16,301 nt of DNA from HGM04593 sp045591315. Its GTDB lineage: Bacteria > Bacteroidota > Bacteroidia > Bacteroidales > Bacteroidaceae. The position numbers and the translations under genes were made by a program. The first letter of the stretch is position 1, and every line of letters starts with the position of its first letter. Of the stretch, positions 6,956 through 13,929 are shown in pieces. The notes beneath the pieces were generated by a model. The model saw only the letters and a list, made by a program, of their open reading frames with translations. It was not told the DNA's origin and made no database searches. The stretch spans positions 1 to 16,301 of the forward strand of contig JAZNSN010000010.1 of the NCBI GenBank assembly GCA_045591315.1, given 5' to 3'.

Positions 6956-7560
6956 CTTTTCTTGTAATTGAGTATGTGCCCCGAAACGATAAGCAACAGG
7001 AACATTATCACTGCAAAGATAATACATTCTACCAAATAGCGTTCTCTTCCGGCAAACTGTTCAAGGGTAAACAAGCGCGAAAGCAACAGTCTTACAAAAG
7101 GAAACAGCAGCGAGGAGAATATCGCGGCATAGCCGATACGCTTCACTATCTTGTCCTTTACAACAGCTGCAGTAGTTGCTGTGCCAACTCCTATGAGCAT
7201 TATCACACTGGGGAACACAAAGACTCCCATGAAAGGCAAAATAAAAGCAGCCACACCAATTGCACACCACAAGGCATTTATGCAGCGGTCAATGTAATTT
7301 GTTACCGTTTTTTCCTGCTTATTGAACAGGAGCATCAGCAACCACCCCACTACAGGAATTGCAAACCACCCCCACAGATATGGATAAAATTCCTCTACAC
7401 AAGCAACAATAACCGCCTGACATATTGAAACGGCAACAGTCGTATATCCCCAGATAAGGAAAGGCGTCCCGAGATTCTTTGTCATTCGCGCACGCGAATC
7501 ATTAATCATTGAAGTTATGAGTTCCAGGCTCTCAGCCTTATTCATTCTTTTTTCTTCCAT
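6940..7560 (-). CDS. six-helix membrane protein paired with a winged-helix regulator
   Basis: A 206-residue protein with a cytoplasmic-looking N-terminus (about 30 residues including AESLELITSMI), then about six hydrophobic segments near residues 33-54, 62-80, 93-111, 113-135, 141-160 and 176-195, ending in a basic tail (NYKKRCLKS). The start could be the ATG at 7560 or at 7545 (MNKAES); 7560 is listed, and the second is preceded by a purine-rich stretch. I recognise the general type from Bacteroidetes, where such proteins are usually annotated hypothetical and accompany a small HTH regulator. No catalytic motif is visible. Its end overlaps the regulator start, and a good promoter with a palindrome lies just upstream. 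Membrane topology is predicted by eye only. Confidence 0.85.
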   Translation of the reverse strand: MEEKRMNKAESLELITSMINDSRARMTKNLGTPFLIWGYTTVAVSICQAVIVACVEEFYPYLWGWFAIPVVGWLLMLLFNKQEKTVTNYIDRCINALWCAIGVAAFILPFMGVFVFPSVIMLIGVGTATTAAVVKDKIVKRIGYAAIFSSLLFPFVRLLLSRLFTLEQFAGRERYLVECIIFAVIMFLLLIVSGHILNYKKRCLKS

Positions 7561-7587
7561 AATAAGATATTTTTAAAGTTTGAAACA

Positions 7588-7597
7588 CGGATATCCG
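7588..7597. promoter_or_regulatory. 10-bp perfect palindrome at the start of the membrane protein/regulator operon
   Basis: CGGATATCCG is perfectly self-complementary and lies 4-13 bases downstream of the -7 box at 7601-7608, overlapping the predicted RNA start. It is a candidate operator for the winged-helix regulator encoded in the same operon. Symmetry and position are seen; binding is inferred. Confidence 0.4.
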
Positions 7598-7600
7598 CTA

Positions 7601-7632
7601 CAAATATAAAGTAGTTTATTTTATAAACCAAA
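7601..7632 (-). promoter_or_regulatory. promoter of the membrane protein/regulator operon
   Basis: On the minus strand TTTG (7629-7632) is followed after 20 nt by TATATTTG (7601-7608), a perfect Bacteroidetes-type promoter. RNA should start near 7595, giving a leader of about 35 nt. Confidence 0.75.
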
Positions 7633-7680
7633 AAAACGGATTATAATTTCATACTTAGCTATCAATTCTATATAAGGAGG

Positions 7681-7717
7681 CAAAAAAAATCAGAGCACCC
7701 TTTACGAGTGCTCTGAT
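7681..7717 (-). terminator. rho-independent terminator after glmM
   Basis: ATCAGAGCAC (7689-7698) pairs perfectly with GTGCTCTGAT (7708-7717) around a 9-nt loop, and on the minus strand the stem is followed by eight T residues. It lies 19 bases after the glmM stop codon and ends the rpe-to-glmM cluster. Confidence 0.93.
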
Positions 7718-7736
7718 AGTATAATCATGACTTAAA

Positions 7737-9125
7737 TTACATCAAGCTGTTTGCAAGTGCAAGAATCTCCTCACCTATTGCATCGGCAGCCTCCTGTGTG
7801 GGGCCCTCTGAATAGATACGGATAATCGGTTCTGTATTGCTCTTGCGCAAGTGTACCCAAGTTTCGGGGAAATCGAGCTTTACACCGTCAACAGTATTGA
7901 TTTCAGCCTTGCCTGCATATGTTGCCTTGATTTTCTCAAGGATAGCATCTACATCACAACCGGGCTTCAGGTCGATACGGTTCTTGCCCATGAAGTATGC
8001 AGGATATGTAGCACGAAGCTCACTTACAGTCTTCTTCTCGTGAGCAAGATGACTAAGGAACAAGCAGATACCTACCAAAGCGTCACGGCCGGCATGACAA
8101 GCTGGATAGATGACACCGCCATTGCCTTCACCTCCGATGATAGCGTTTGTCTCACGCATTTTTGTAACGACATTCACCTCGCCTACTGCCGATGCAGTAT
8201 ATGTACAGCCATGAGCATTTGTAACATCACGCAAAGCACGTGTTGAACTCAGGTTGGATACTGTATTTCCAGGTGTATGTTTCAATACATAGTCGGCAAC
8301 TGTCACGAGTGTATATTCCTCACCGTACATCTCGCCGTTCTCGCAGATGATAGCCAACCGGTCAACATCCGGGTCAACAACGAAAGCTACGTCATTGCCG
8401 CCCTTTGCCATAAGGCCCATGATATCGCCGAGGTTCTTTGCGAGAGGCTCCGGATTATGCTGGAAATCACCGGTAGGCTCGCAGTAGAGCTTGTCAACCT
8501 TTGTGATACCAAGTTTCTCGAACAGTTTAGGAAGAATTACACCGCCAACAGAGTTGACGCAGTCAATAGCAACTTTAAAACCGGCTGCCTTGATAGCCTC
8601 TACGTCAACGAGAGGCAATGCAAGAACTGCATCAATATGCTTGTCATCGTATGTCTCGTCAAGACGGTACTTGCCCAATGTCTCAACATCGGCATAGTCG
8701 AACTCCTCAGCAGCAGCAATACGGAGAACCTCCTGACCCTCTGCAGCGTTCAAGAACTCACCTTTCTCGTTAAGAAGTTTAAGTGCATTCCACTGACGCG
8801 GATTATGGCTTGCAGTGAGGATTATACCGCCACATGCATTTTCCATAGTAACCGCAACCTCTGTTGTAGGAGTCGAAGCCAGACCTATGTCAACAACATC
8901 GAATCCCATACCCATGAGAGTACCGCATACGATTTTGTTTACCATTGAGCCTGAAAGACGTGCATCACGGCCCACAACAATCTTGTTGCTTGTCTTGGTG
9001 GTTGTCTTACGTATCAGCGCTGCATAGGCCGAAGTAAGCTTAACTACATCCAGAGGAGTCAAACCCTCATCGGCTCTACCGCCGATTGTTCCTCTAATAC
9101 CGGAAATTGACTTGATCAGTGTCAT
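7737..9125 (-). CDS. glmM: phosphoglucosamine mutase-type phosphohexomutase
   Basis: A 462-residue alpha-D-phosphohexomutase with all four family motifs. These are the catalytic phosphoserine loop TASHNP (S106), the metal-binding DPDVDR (D251, D253, D255), the sugar-binding loop GEGNGG (332-337) and the phosphate-binding loop RKSNTEP (427-433). The loop GEGNGG and the opening SISGIRGTIGG fit the GlmM branch often annotated as archaeal-type in Bacteroidetes. A broader phosphomannomutase or phosphoglucomutase activity cannot be excluded. GlmM converts glucosamine-6-phosphate to glucosamine-1-phosphate for UDP-GlcNAc, the precursor of peptidoglycan and lipid A. It follows the DUF4827 lipoprotein gene by 22 bp and is the last gene of its cluster. 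Confidence 0.9.
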   Translation of the reverse strand: MTLIKSISGIRGTIGGRADEGLTPLDVVKLTSAYAALIRKTTTKTSNKIVVGRDARLSGSMVNKIVCGTLMGMGFDVVDIGLASTPTTEVAVTMENACGGIILTASHNPRQWNALKLLNEKGEFLNAAEGQEVLRIAAAEEFDYADVETLGKYRLDETYDDKHIDAVLALPLVDVEAIKAAGFKVAIDCVNSVGGVILPKLFEKLGITKVDKLYCEPTGDFQHNPEPLAKNLGDIMGLMAKGGNDVAFVVDPDVDRLAIICENGEMYGEEYTLVTVADYVLKHTPGNTVSNLSSTRALRDVTNAHGCTYTASAVGEVNVVTKMRETNAIIGGEGNGGVIYPACHAGRDALVGICLFLSHLAHEKKTVSELRATYPAYFMGKNRIDLKPGCDVDAILEKIKATYAGKAEINTVDGVKLDFPETWVHLRKSNTEPIIRIYSEGPTQEAADAIGEEILALANSLM

Positions 9126-9147
9126 ATAAGTTTTTATTTAGTGGTTG

Positions 9148-9789
9148 TTATTCGTCGTAATCGAACATTCTTTCTCCCTGGAATGAAATCTCATACAAAC
9201 AAGGATATACATAAGTAGCAGCATTCATTGTACCCTTAGTATGCGGCACGATAAGCTTAACCTTCGCAAGATTGCCTTGTTTGAAAGTAAAGTACAGATA
9301 ATTGAGTGGGGTAAGCCAGCCCGTAGGGACGAAATTGCCATATATGCTTGCCATTATTCCGCTTGTAAACGTTGCCGTATATACTCCACTCTCATTGGTG
9401 ACACGCATTTCGTCCGGTTCGCTTTCATATTTGTTTATGGACACCGTGTCACCTTCAAGGATATTGTACTCGTAATAACGTATCAGGAGAGTACGTGTCT
9501 CACCATCACCGATCTTACGCGCACCTGGCGTTTCCTTAGGATTGTTCACAATCTGCATATATACACCGTCAATCTCAACGAATTCATTCTTTGACGGATC
9601 GGTTACCGTATCATTCTTTATGAACTTTTCGTAGGAAATTACATTTATGTTTTTTTCCTTGATGAACTTCTTTACAGCATCCCGTTCCTTATTCTTCATG
9701 TCGGAATATGTAACATCATCGTCGCAAGAGATGAGCGACAATACCAGCATCGGAAGAAAGAAGAAAAGACCAAACTTATTTCTAGTCAT
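9148..9789 (-). CDS. DUF4827-type lipoprotein with FKBP-like pattern
   Basis: A 213-residue lipoprotein. The start is taken at MTRNKFGLFF (ATG at 9789); two in-frame ATGs upstream (9798, 9819) lie closer to the promoter. The signal peptide has a short basic start, a hydrophobic core and lipobox LISC with lipidated C22. The next residues are DDD, an acidic stretch like the surface-export signals known for Bacteroidetes lipoproteins, so surface exposure is likely. The mature part shows GDxxTLLIRYYEY, an EGDTV segment, GWLTPL and LAKVKLIVPHTKG, an order reminiscent of FKBP-type peptidyl-prolyl isomerases. The isomerase residues are not obviously conserved. The DUF4827 name is given from memory of the family. 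It lies 22 bp before glmM and has its own promoter. Confidence 0.8.
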   Translation of the reverse strand: MTRNKFGLFFFLPMLVLSLISCDDDVTYSDMKNKERDAVKKFIKEKNINVISYEKFIKNDTVTDPSKNEFVEIDGVYMQIVNNPKETPGARKIGDGETRTLLIRYYEYNILEGDTVSINKYESEPDEMRVTNESGVYTATFTSGIMASIYGNFVPTGWLTPLNYLYFTFKQGNLAKVKLIVPHTKGTMNAATYVYPCLYEISFQGERMFDYDE

Positions 9790-9843
9790 ATAAAACATCT
9801 TTTTACGGAGACTCAACAAGAGTTGCCAAAACTATAATTTTTG

Positions 9844-9851
9844 CGAAGATA
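9844..9851 (-). promoter_or_regulatory. candidate internal promoter for the lipoprotein-glmM pair
   Basis: TATCTTCG on the minus strand matches TAnnTTTG at seven of eight positions and equals the rpe -7 box. No clear TTTG lies at the right distance upstream. A second box, TAGTTTTG (9827-9834), is also possible. Either leaves a leader of about 30-50 nt before the ATG at 9789. Confidence 0.45.
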
Positions 9852-9929
9852 CAAAAAACTGTGCACAAAATTATAAATTGAAATACCAAATAATTATAAA
9901 TTATCAATTTTATCGAGAATATCCGGTAC

Positions 9930-10961
9930 TCAGCGAACCAGCATCTCCTTATATTTTTGCAATACAGCAGCAAAAATCACGGTAGCCTCATCCATACTAC
10001 ATTGAAGTTCGCCGCCCGAAGCATTCTTATGGCCTCCGCCATTGAAGAACTCTTCTGCTACAGAATTGCAGGGGAAGTCATCGACACTGCGGAGAGAGAC
10101 ATTTATCTTGCCCGGCTGCTCCTCACGAAAAAAACAAGAGAAGCGCACACCCTTTATCTGCAGAGGCTGATTAACCAGTCCTTCCGTATCACCTTTCTGG
10201 GCATAGAACCGTTGCAGTTCCTCATAGGAAAGAGTAATCAATGCTGCATTGTACTTATTGTAGTGCTTCAGTTTCTTGTACATCACATATCCGAAAAGTT
10301 TCATTCGGGAAAAAGTACTGTTATAAAAAACCTTGCGGTAGATAAGATCCTTATCGATTCCGGTTGAGAGAAGAGCCGCGATTATGAGGTATATGTCCTT
10401 GCGTGCCGAAGCATAGGCAAACGAGCCCGTGTCGGTCATCATGCCCGTATAGATACACTGCGCCATTTCATTGGAAAGCACCTCATCGCCCGAAACGGCA
10501 ACAATCATTCTATAGACGAGTTCAGATGTTGAACATGCTTCTGGGTAAGACACAAGAATCCGGAATTCATCCGATGGCTGCAGGTGATGGTCTATTAGCA
10601 CTTTCGTAGCATCAGATTGCTTGACACGCTCCCCTAACTCACCGATTCTGGAGAGAGTATTGAAATCGAGGCAGAAAAAAGCCTCTGCAACAGCCAATGC
10701 CTCTGCAATACGTTCCTGCTCCTTTTCATAAAGCAGCACACTGCCTGCCGCCGGCAACCAGGAAAGAAAACCTGGAAACCTATTAGGCAACACTACAGTC
10801 GCTTTCTTGCCACGGGCACGCAGATAGAGATACAATGCAAGAGAAGAACCGAGCGCGTCACCGTCCGGGTTCTTGTGCGAAAGTATCACAAAGTTTGTTC
10901 TGCTGTCGATGACAGCCGCTATTTCATCAATCGAATCCCTATTTATTATTTCTTCAATCAT
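9930..10961 (-). CDS. nrnA: DHH/DHHA1 phosphoesterase (NrnA-like nanoRNase / pAp phosphatase)
   Basis: A 343-residue protein starting at the ATG at 10961 (MIEEIINRDS); an in-frame GTG three codons earlier is less likely. The DHH domain holds HKNPDGDALGSS (H29, D33, D35), a metal-ligand Asp in CLDFN (D99), the DHH motif IDHH (D124-H126) and MTDTGSF (D177). The C-terminal DHHA1 domain has the substrate-binding GGGHKNASGG (308-317). All metal ligands expected for the family are present, so it should be active. Family members degrade short RNA oligonucleotides (2-5 nt), pAp, or cyclic-dinucleotide breakdown products such as pApA; the sequence alone does not decide which. It lies 63 bp after comEC in the same orientation and is probably part of the rpe-comEC transcript. 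Confidence 0.88.
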   Translation of the reverse strand: MIEEIINRDSIDEIAAVIDSRTNFVILSHKNPDGDALGSSLALYLYLRARGKKATVVLPNRFPGFLSWLPAAGSVLLYEKEQERIAEALAVAEAFFCLDFNTLSRIGELGERVKQSDATKVLIDHHLQPSDEFRILVSYPEACSTSELVYRMIVAVSGDEVLSNEMAQCIYTGMMTDTGSFAYASARKDIYLIIAALLSTGIDKDLIYRKVFYNSTFSRMKLFGYVMYKKLKHYNKYNAALITLSYEELQRFYAQKGDTEGLVNQPLQIKGVRFSCFFREEQPGKINVSLRSVDDFPCNSVAEEFFNGGGHKNASGGELQCSMDEATVIFAAVLQKYKEMLVR

Positions 10962-11024
10962 AAATATCACTCAAATCTGCACTAAGATACAAAAGCAATC
11001 GGAAAGATTCGTAAAAAACCGGAA

Positions 11025-13139
11025 TTATTTGTTCCTCATCGGGCAAACAGTAAAGGAATCCCCTGAAGCCACAATCTTTACAGCCCCGTTTTCCGAGATG
11101 TCAACGGCATCTATACCGGCCTTGCGGCACTCGCGTAAAATCCTCTCCCTGCTCCGGCTATAAAGCGAAGCATCAAGAACGAGACAACTTGCAGGATAAT
11201 ATTCGAGAACCTTATCGATTTTTCCAAGAAACCCTCGACAAAGAAGCAGGACATCTACAGGCTCAACATATTCATTATCCTCCCAATTGCCATGGTTGAG
11301 CATCATCACATTAAGGCCTGCAAACGATAGCAAGCCGTTATCAGCACATAGGAGCGAATCGGCATATTGAAAAGAAGCCCATACAGGAGCCGACAAGCCT
11401 TCACGCTCCACGTACGGCGATGACACATATTCATATTCCGCATCTGATTCAGGAACTGTAGAAACGAGATAGTTTGTTCCGTTCTCAGCGACCGCATGAA
11501 CAAGAGGGCTCTTGCGATTATTGTATATCAACAGATAATTGCTATTATCTTTATCGGATGGAATGCAACAGCATACCACTGCGTATATAGCAAATGACAC
11601 AAGCACAAATGCCAGCAGACGTTTCCTTCCCGCATATGCAGCAACCATTGCAAGCAACAGTATTACACCGATCACAACGGCTCCGCCGACATCTGCAGGC
11701 GGAAGCCGATACGATGAAGCCGGAAGCTCGGACACTGCTGAAACAACAGCATTCATTGCCTCCGCAACATAGCCAAGCAGCCAAAGGAGAGGTGCCTGGA
11801 CAAATGGCACGACAGACAGAAGCCAAACCACGACAGCAAACAGCATCACGACAAAGGCCATAGGCACCACAAAAATATTTGTAAGAAGGAAATATATAGG
11901 AAAGACACCGAAATAGTACCATATAAACGGCATAGTGCCTAGCTGCGCTGCAAATGACAGAATAAGCAGATTCGCCACATAACCATATACAGCACCATGC
12001 TTTTCTACGTTCAGCGCACGTTGCATCGGAGGTGCAAGCAGCAGAATCGAGAGAACAGCCGAAAAAGAGAGCTGGAAACTCACATCAAACACGAGGTGCG
12101 GTTCAAAAAGCAACATCAGCAACGCAGCGAAGGCAAGCGAATTCAGCGATGAGCTGTCACGTCTTAGACACCGTCCCAGCGACATTATGGAAAAAAGGAT
12201 GGCTGCACGCACAACCGAAGGTGAAAGACCGGCAACAAATGCAAAGCCCCACAGCAGGAACAGGACCAGCAGTTCTCTCAGAAACAGCAGATAACGGTTC
12301 TGTCCATTGTATGGCATTATGAACAGAAGCAGCATATAGAATATTCCCAAATGCAGACCCGACAATGCAAGCACATGGCTTGCACCGGCCTTGGAATAAC
12401 TCTCCTTCAGTTCTTGAGGGAAATCACGTTTCTCACCGATTGTGAGTGCCGAAAGCAATGCCTGAGCAGCATCGCTTATCACAGAAGAAGAGTAAATACC
12501 GACAACTCTTTCACGCAAGGAAAGAGCATTCATCTGCAGGGTTTTGTTGCACTCCCCTATTTTCTGCCACGAGCCTTCATGAAGGAACAGAGTACCCGAA
12601 ATGCCTTTGACATAGCAATGATGTTCAATATCGAACTCAGCAGGATTGCCGGCATTACGTACCGGGTTCATTTCGGACCTGAAAGAGATTATATCACCGA
12701 CAGCCAGAGTATCGGAAGCTATGCCGCGCGAGAAATAGAGATAAGCCATCCCCTCTTTACGTACTCCCGAAGGCAACAAGGTATCAACAGCCTCGACGTG
12801 AGCCAGCACCTTAACGCTTGTTCCACGGAAAAGAGGCACCTCGGAAAGAGTTGCACGATAGGCAAGCTTTTCACTGCTCCACTGCGGAGCTTTCTCTTTG
12901 CTTTGCATGCACTCCACATAAGCACCGCATGAAAAAAGGAAACATAAGACACCCGCTCCAAAGAAGCATCTGTGCAGGATATTCATAAAACCCGACAACA
13001 GCGCCAGTATAGAGACGAAGAAGAAGACCAGCAGCAACTGCATGTCAACTCCAACATGCCATGAGAAAACAATGCCTGTCATGAACGACATGGCCAGGCA
13101 AAGCATAGGGTTATTCTTGAGTATCTTGTTTGGAGCCAC
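11025..13139 (-). CDS. comEC: ComEC/Rec2 family DNA-uptake channel
   Basis: A 704-residue polytopic membrane protein. The start is taken at a GTG (13139), 4 bases after the rpe stop, giving MAPNKILKNNPMLCLAMS; the frame runs further into rpe but without family character. Residues 10-75 hold two membrane segments, about 85-190 form the DUF4131/OB-like region with NPVRNAGNPAEFDIEHHCYVKG in two parts, and about 225-500 form the Competence domain with ALSGLHLG (258-265). The C-terminal region (about 535-690) follows the outline of the metallo-beta-lactamase-like domain seen in Gram-positive ComEC, but the HxHxDH site is absent and the usual HHGS is replaced by CRGF (634-637). The family moves single-stranded DNA across the inner membrane. 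Natural competence in this organism is not shown. Confidence 0.9.
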   Translation of the reverse strand: MAPNKILKNNPMLCLAMSFMTGIVFSWHVGVDMQLLLVFFFVSILALLSGFMNILHRCFFGAGVLCFLFSCGAYVECMQSKEKAPQWSSEKLAYRATLSEVPLFRGTSVKVLAHVEAVDTLLPSGVRKEGMAYLYFSRGIASDTLAVGDIISFRSEMNPVRNAGNPAEFDIEHHCYVKGISGTLFLHEGSWQKIGECNKTLQMNALSLRERVVGIYSSSVISDAAQALLSALTIGEKRDFPQELKESYSKAGASHVLALSGLHLGIFYMLLLFIMPYNGQNRYLLFLRELLVLFLLWGFAFVAGLSPSVVRAAILFSIMSLGRCLRRDSSSLNSLAFAALLMLLFEPHLVFDVSFQLSFSAVLSILLLAPPMQRALNVEKHGAVYGYVANLLILSFAAQLGTMPFIWYYFGVFPIYFLLTNIFVVPMAFVVMLFAVVVWLLSVVPFVQAPLLWLLGYVAEAMNAVVSAVSELPASSYRLPPADVGGAVVIGVILLLAMVAAYAGRKRLLAFVLVSFAIYAVVCCCIPSDKDNSNYLLIYNNRKSPLVHAVAENGTNYLVSTVPESDAEYEYVSSPYVEREGLSAPVWASFQYADSLLCADNGLLSFAGLNVMMLNHGNWEDNEYVEPVDVLLLCRGFLGKIDKVLEYYPASCLVLDASLYSRSRERILRECRKAGIDAVDISENGAVKIVASGDSFTVCPMRNK

Positions 13140-13143
13140 GATA

Positions 13144-13794
13144 CTACAATGCGCGCAATGCAGAGATGACAGCATGCGGGTCGGCATCCTTGAATACCGC
13201 ATTTCCTGCAACGAGTGCATCGGAACCGGCTTCAGCAAGCAACGCACCGGTTACAGCGTTAACACCTCCATCGACCTCGATTAGAGCCTTTGAGCCGGTA
13301 GAATCTATCAATTCGCGAAGCTCACGGACCTTATTAACTGTATGCGGAATAAACTTCTGCCCGCCGAAGCCAGGGTTGACACTCATAAGAAGCACAAGAT
13401 CAAGTTCTTCGATTATATCCTTGAGCAAGCATACCGGAGTGGAAGGATTGAGCGTTACACCAGCCATCATTCCGGCATCCTTTATCTGAGTGACCGCACG
13501 ATGGAGATGAGTACATGCCTCATAGTGGATATTCATTATACGGGCATTCAAATCCTTGACAGCCTGAAGATAATTCATTGGATTCACCACCATAAGATGC
13601 ACATCAAGCGGTTTCTCGCACAGTTCTGCGACATACTTCAATACAGGAGGACCGAACGAGAGATTAGGTACGAACACACCGTCCATAATATCTATATGCA
13701 ACCAGTCGGCCGCACTGCTGTTTATCATTTTCAAATCCTCCTGAAGGTTGCCGAAATTCGCCGACAACAACGATGGTGATACTATCTGTGCCAT
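13144..13794 (-). CDS. rpe: ribulose-phosphate 3-epimerase
   Basis: A 216-residue TIM-barrel enzyme, the usual length. The start is the ATG at 13794 (MAQIVSPSLLSANFG). Eleven further upstream codons in frame lie between the promoter and this start and lack family similarity. Metal ligands and catalytic residues are visible: H33 and D35 in LHIDIMDG, H66 in VHLMV, and D175 in EVDGG. The phosphate loop is VNPGFGGQ. The enzyme interconverts D-ribulose-5-phosphate and D-xylulose-5-phosphate in the pentose phosphate pathway, in the cytoplasm. It is the first gene of a minus-strand cluster and is followed after 4 bases by comEC, a tight arrangement that suggests coupled translation. Confidence 0.96.
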   Translation of the reverse strand: MAQIVSPSLLSANFGNLQEDLKMINSSAADWLHIDIMDGVFVPNLSFGPPVLKYVAELCEKPLDVHLMVVNPMNYLQAVKDLNARIMNIHYEACTHLHRAVTQIKDAGMMAGVTLNPSTPVCLLKDIIEELDLVLLMSVNPGFGGQKFIPHTVNKVRELRELIDSTGSKALIEVDGGVNAVTGALLAEAGSDALVAGNAVFKDADPHAVISALRAL

Positions 13795-13813
13795 ATTAAA
13801 GGTTTTTCTACCG

Positions 13814-13845
13814 CGAAGATAGCACAAAGATGAGTGAAATGCAAA
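13814..13845 (-). promoter_or_regulatory. promoter of the rpe-comEC cluster
   Basis: On the minus strand TTTG (13842-13845) is followed after 20 nt by TATCTTCG (13814-13821), a 7/8 match to TAnnTTTG. The predicted start near 13808 gives a short leader before the rpe ATG at 13794. Confidence 0.65.
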
Positions 13846-13870
13846 CAGCGCATAAACAGTTTGGGGAAAT

Positions 13871-13902
13871 CTTGAAATAATACTTTATTTTAATTTAATT
13901 TG
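13871..13902 (+). promoter_or_regulatory. candidate promoter of the sialidase gene
   Basis: CTTG (13871-13874) lies 20 nt upstream of TTAATTTG (13895-13902), a 7/8 match to TAnnTTTG. The RNA would start near 13908, leaving about 22 nt of leader. The TTG at 13900 falls inside this box, which argues against it as a start codon. Confidence 0.5.
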
Positions 13903-13929
13903 CATAAGAATAAACTAATACCGCAAAAT

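Noticed and set aside
8277..8948. Long plus-strand frame opposite glmM (223 codons)
   Set aside because: It lies wholly antisense to a well-supported glmM with intact catalytic motifs and shows no recognisable domain; it is a shadow of glmM codon bias.
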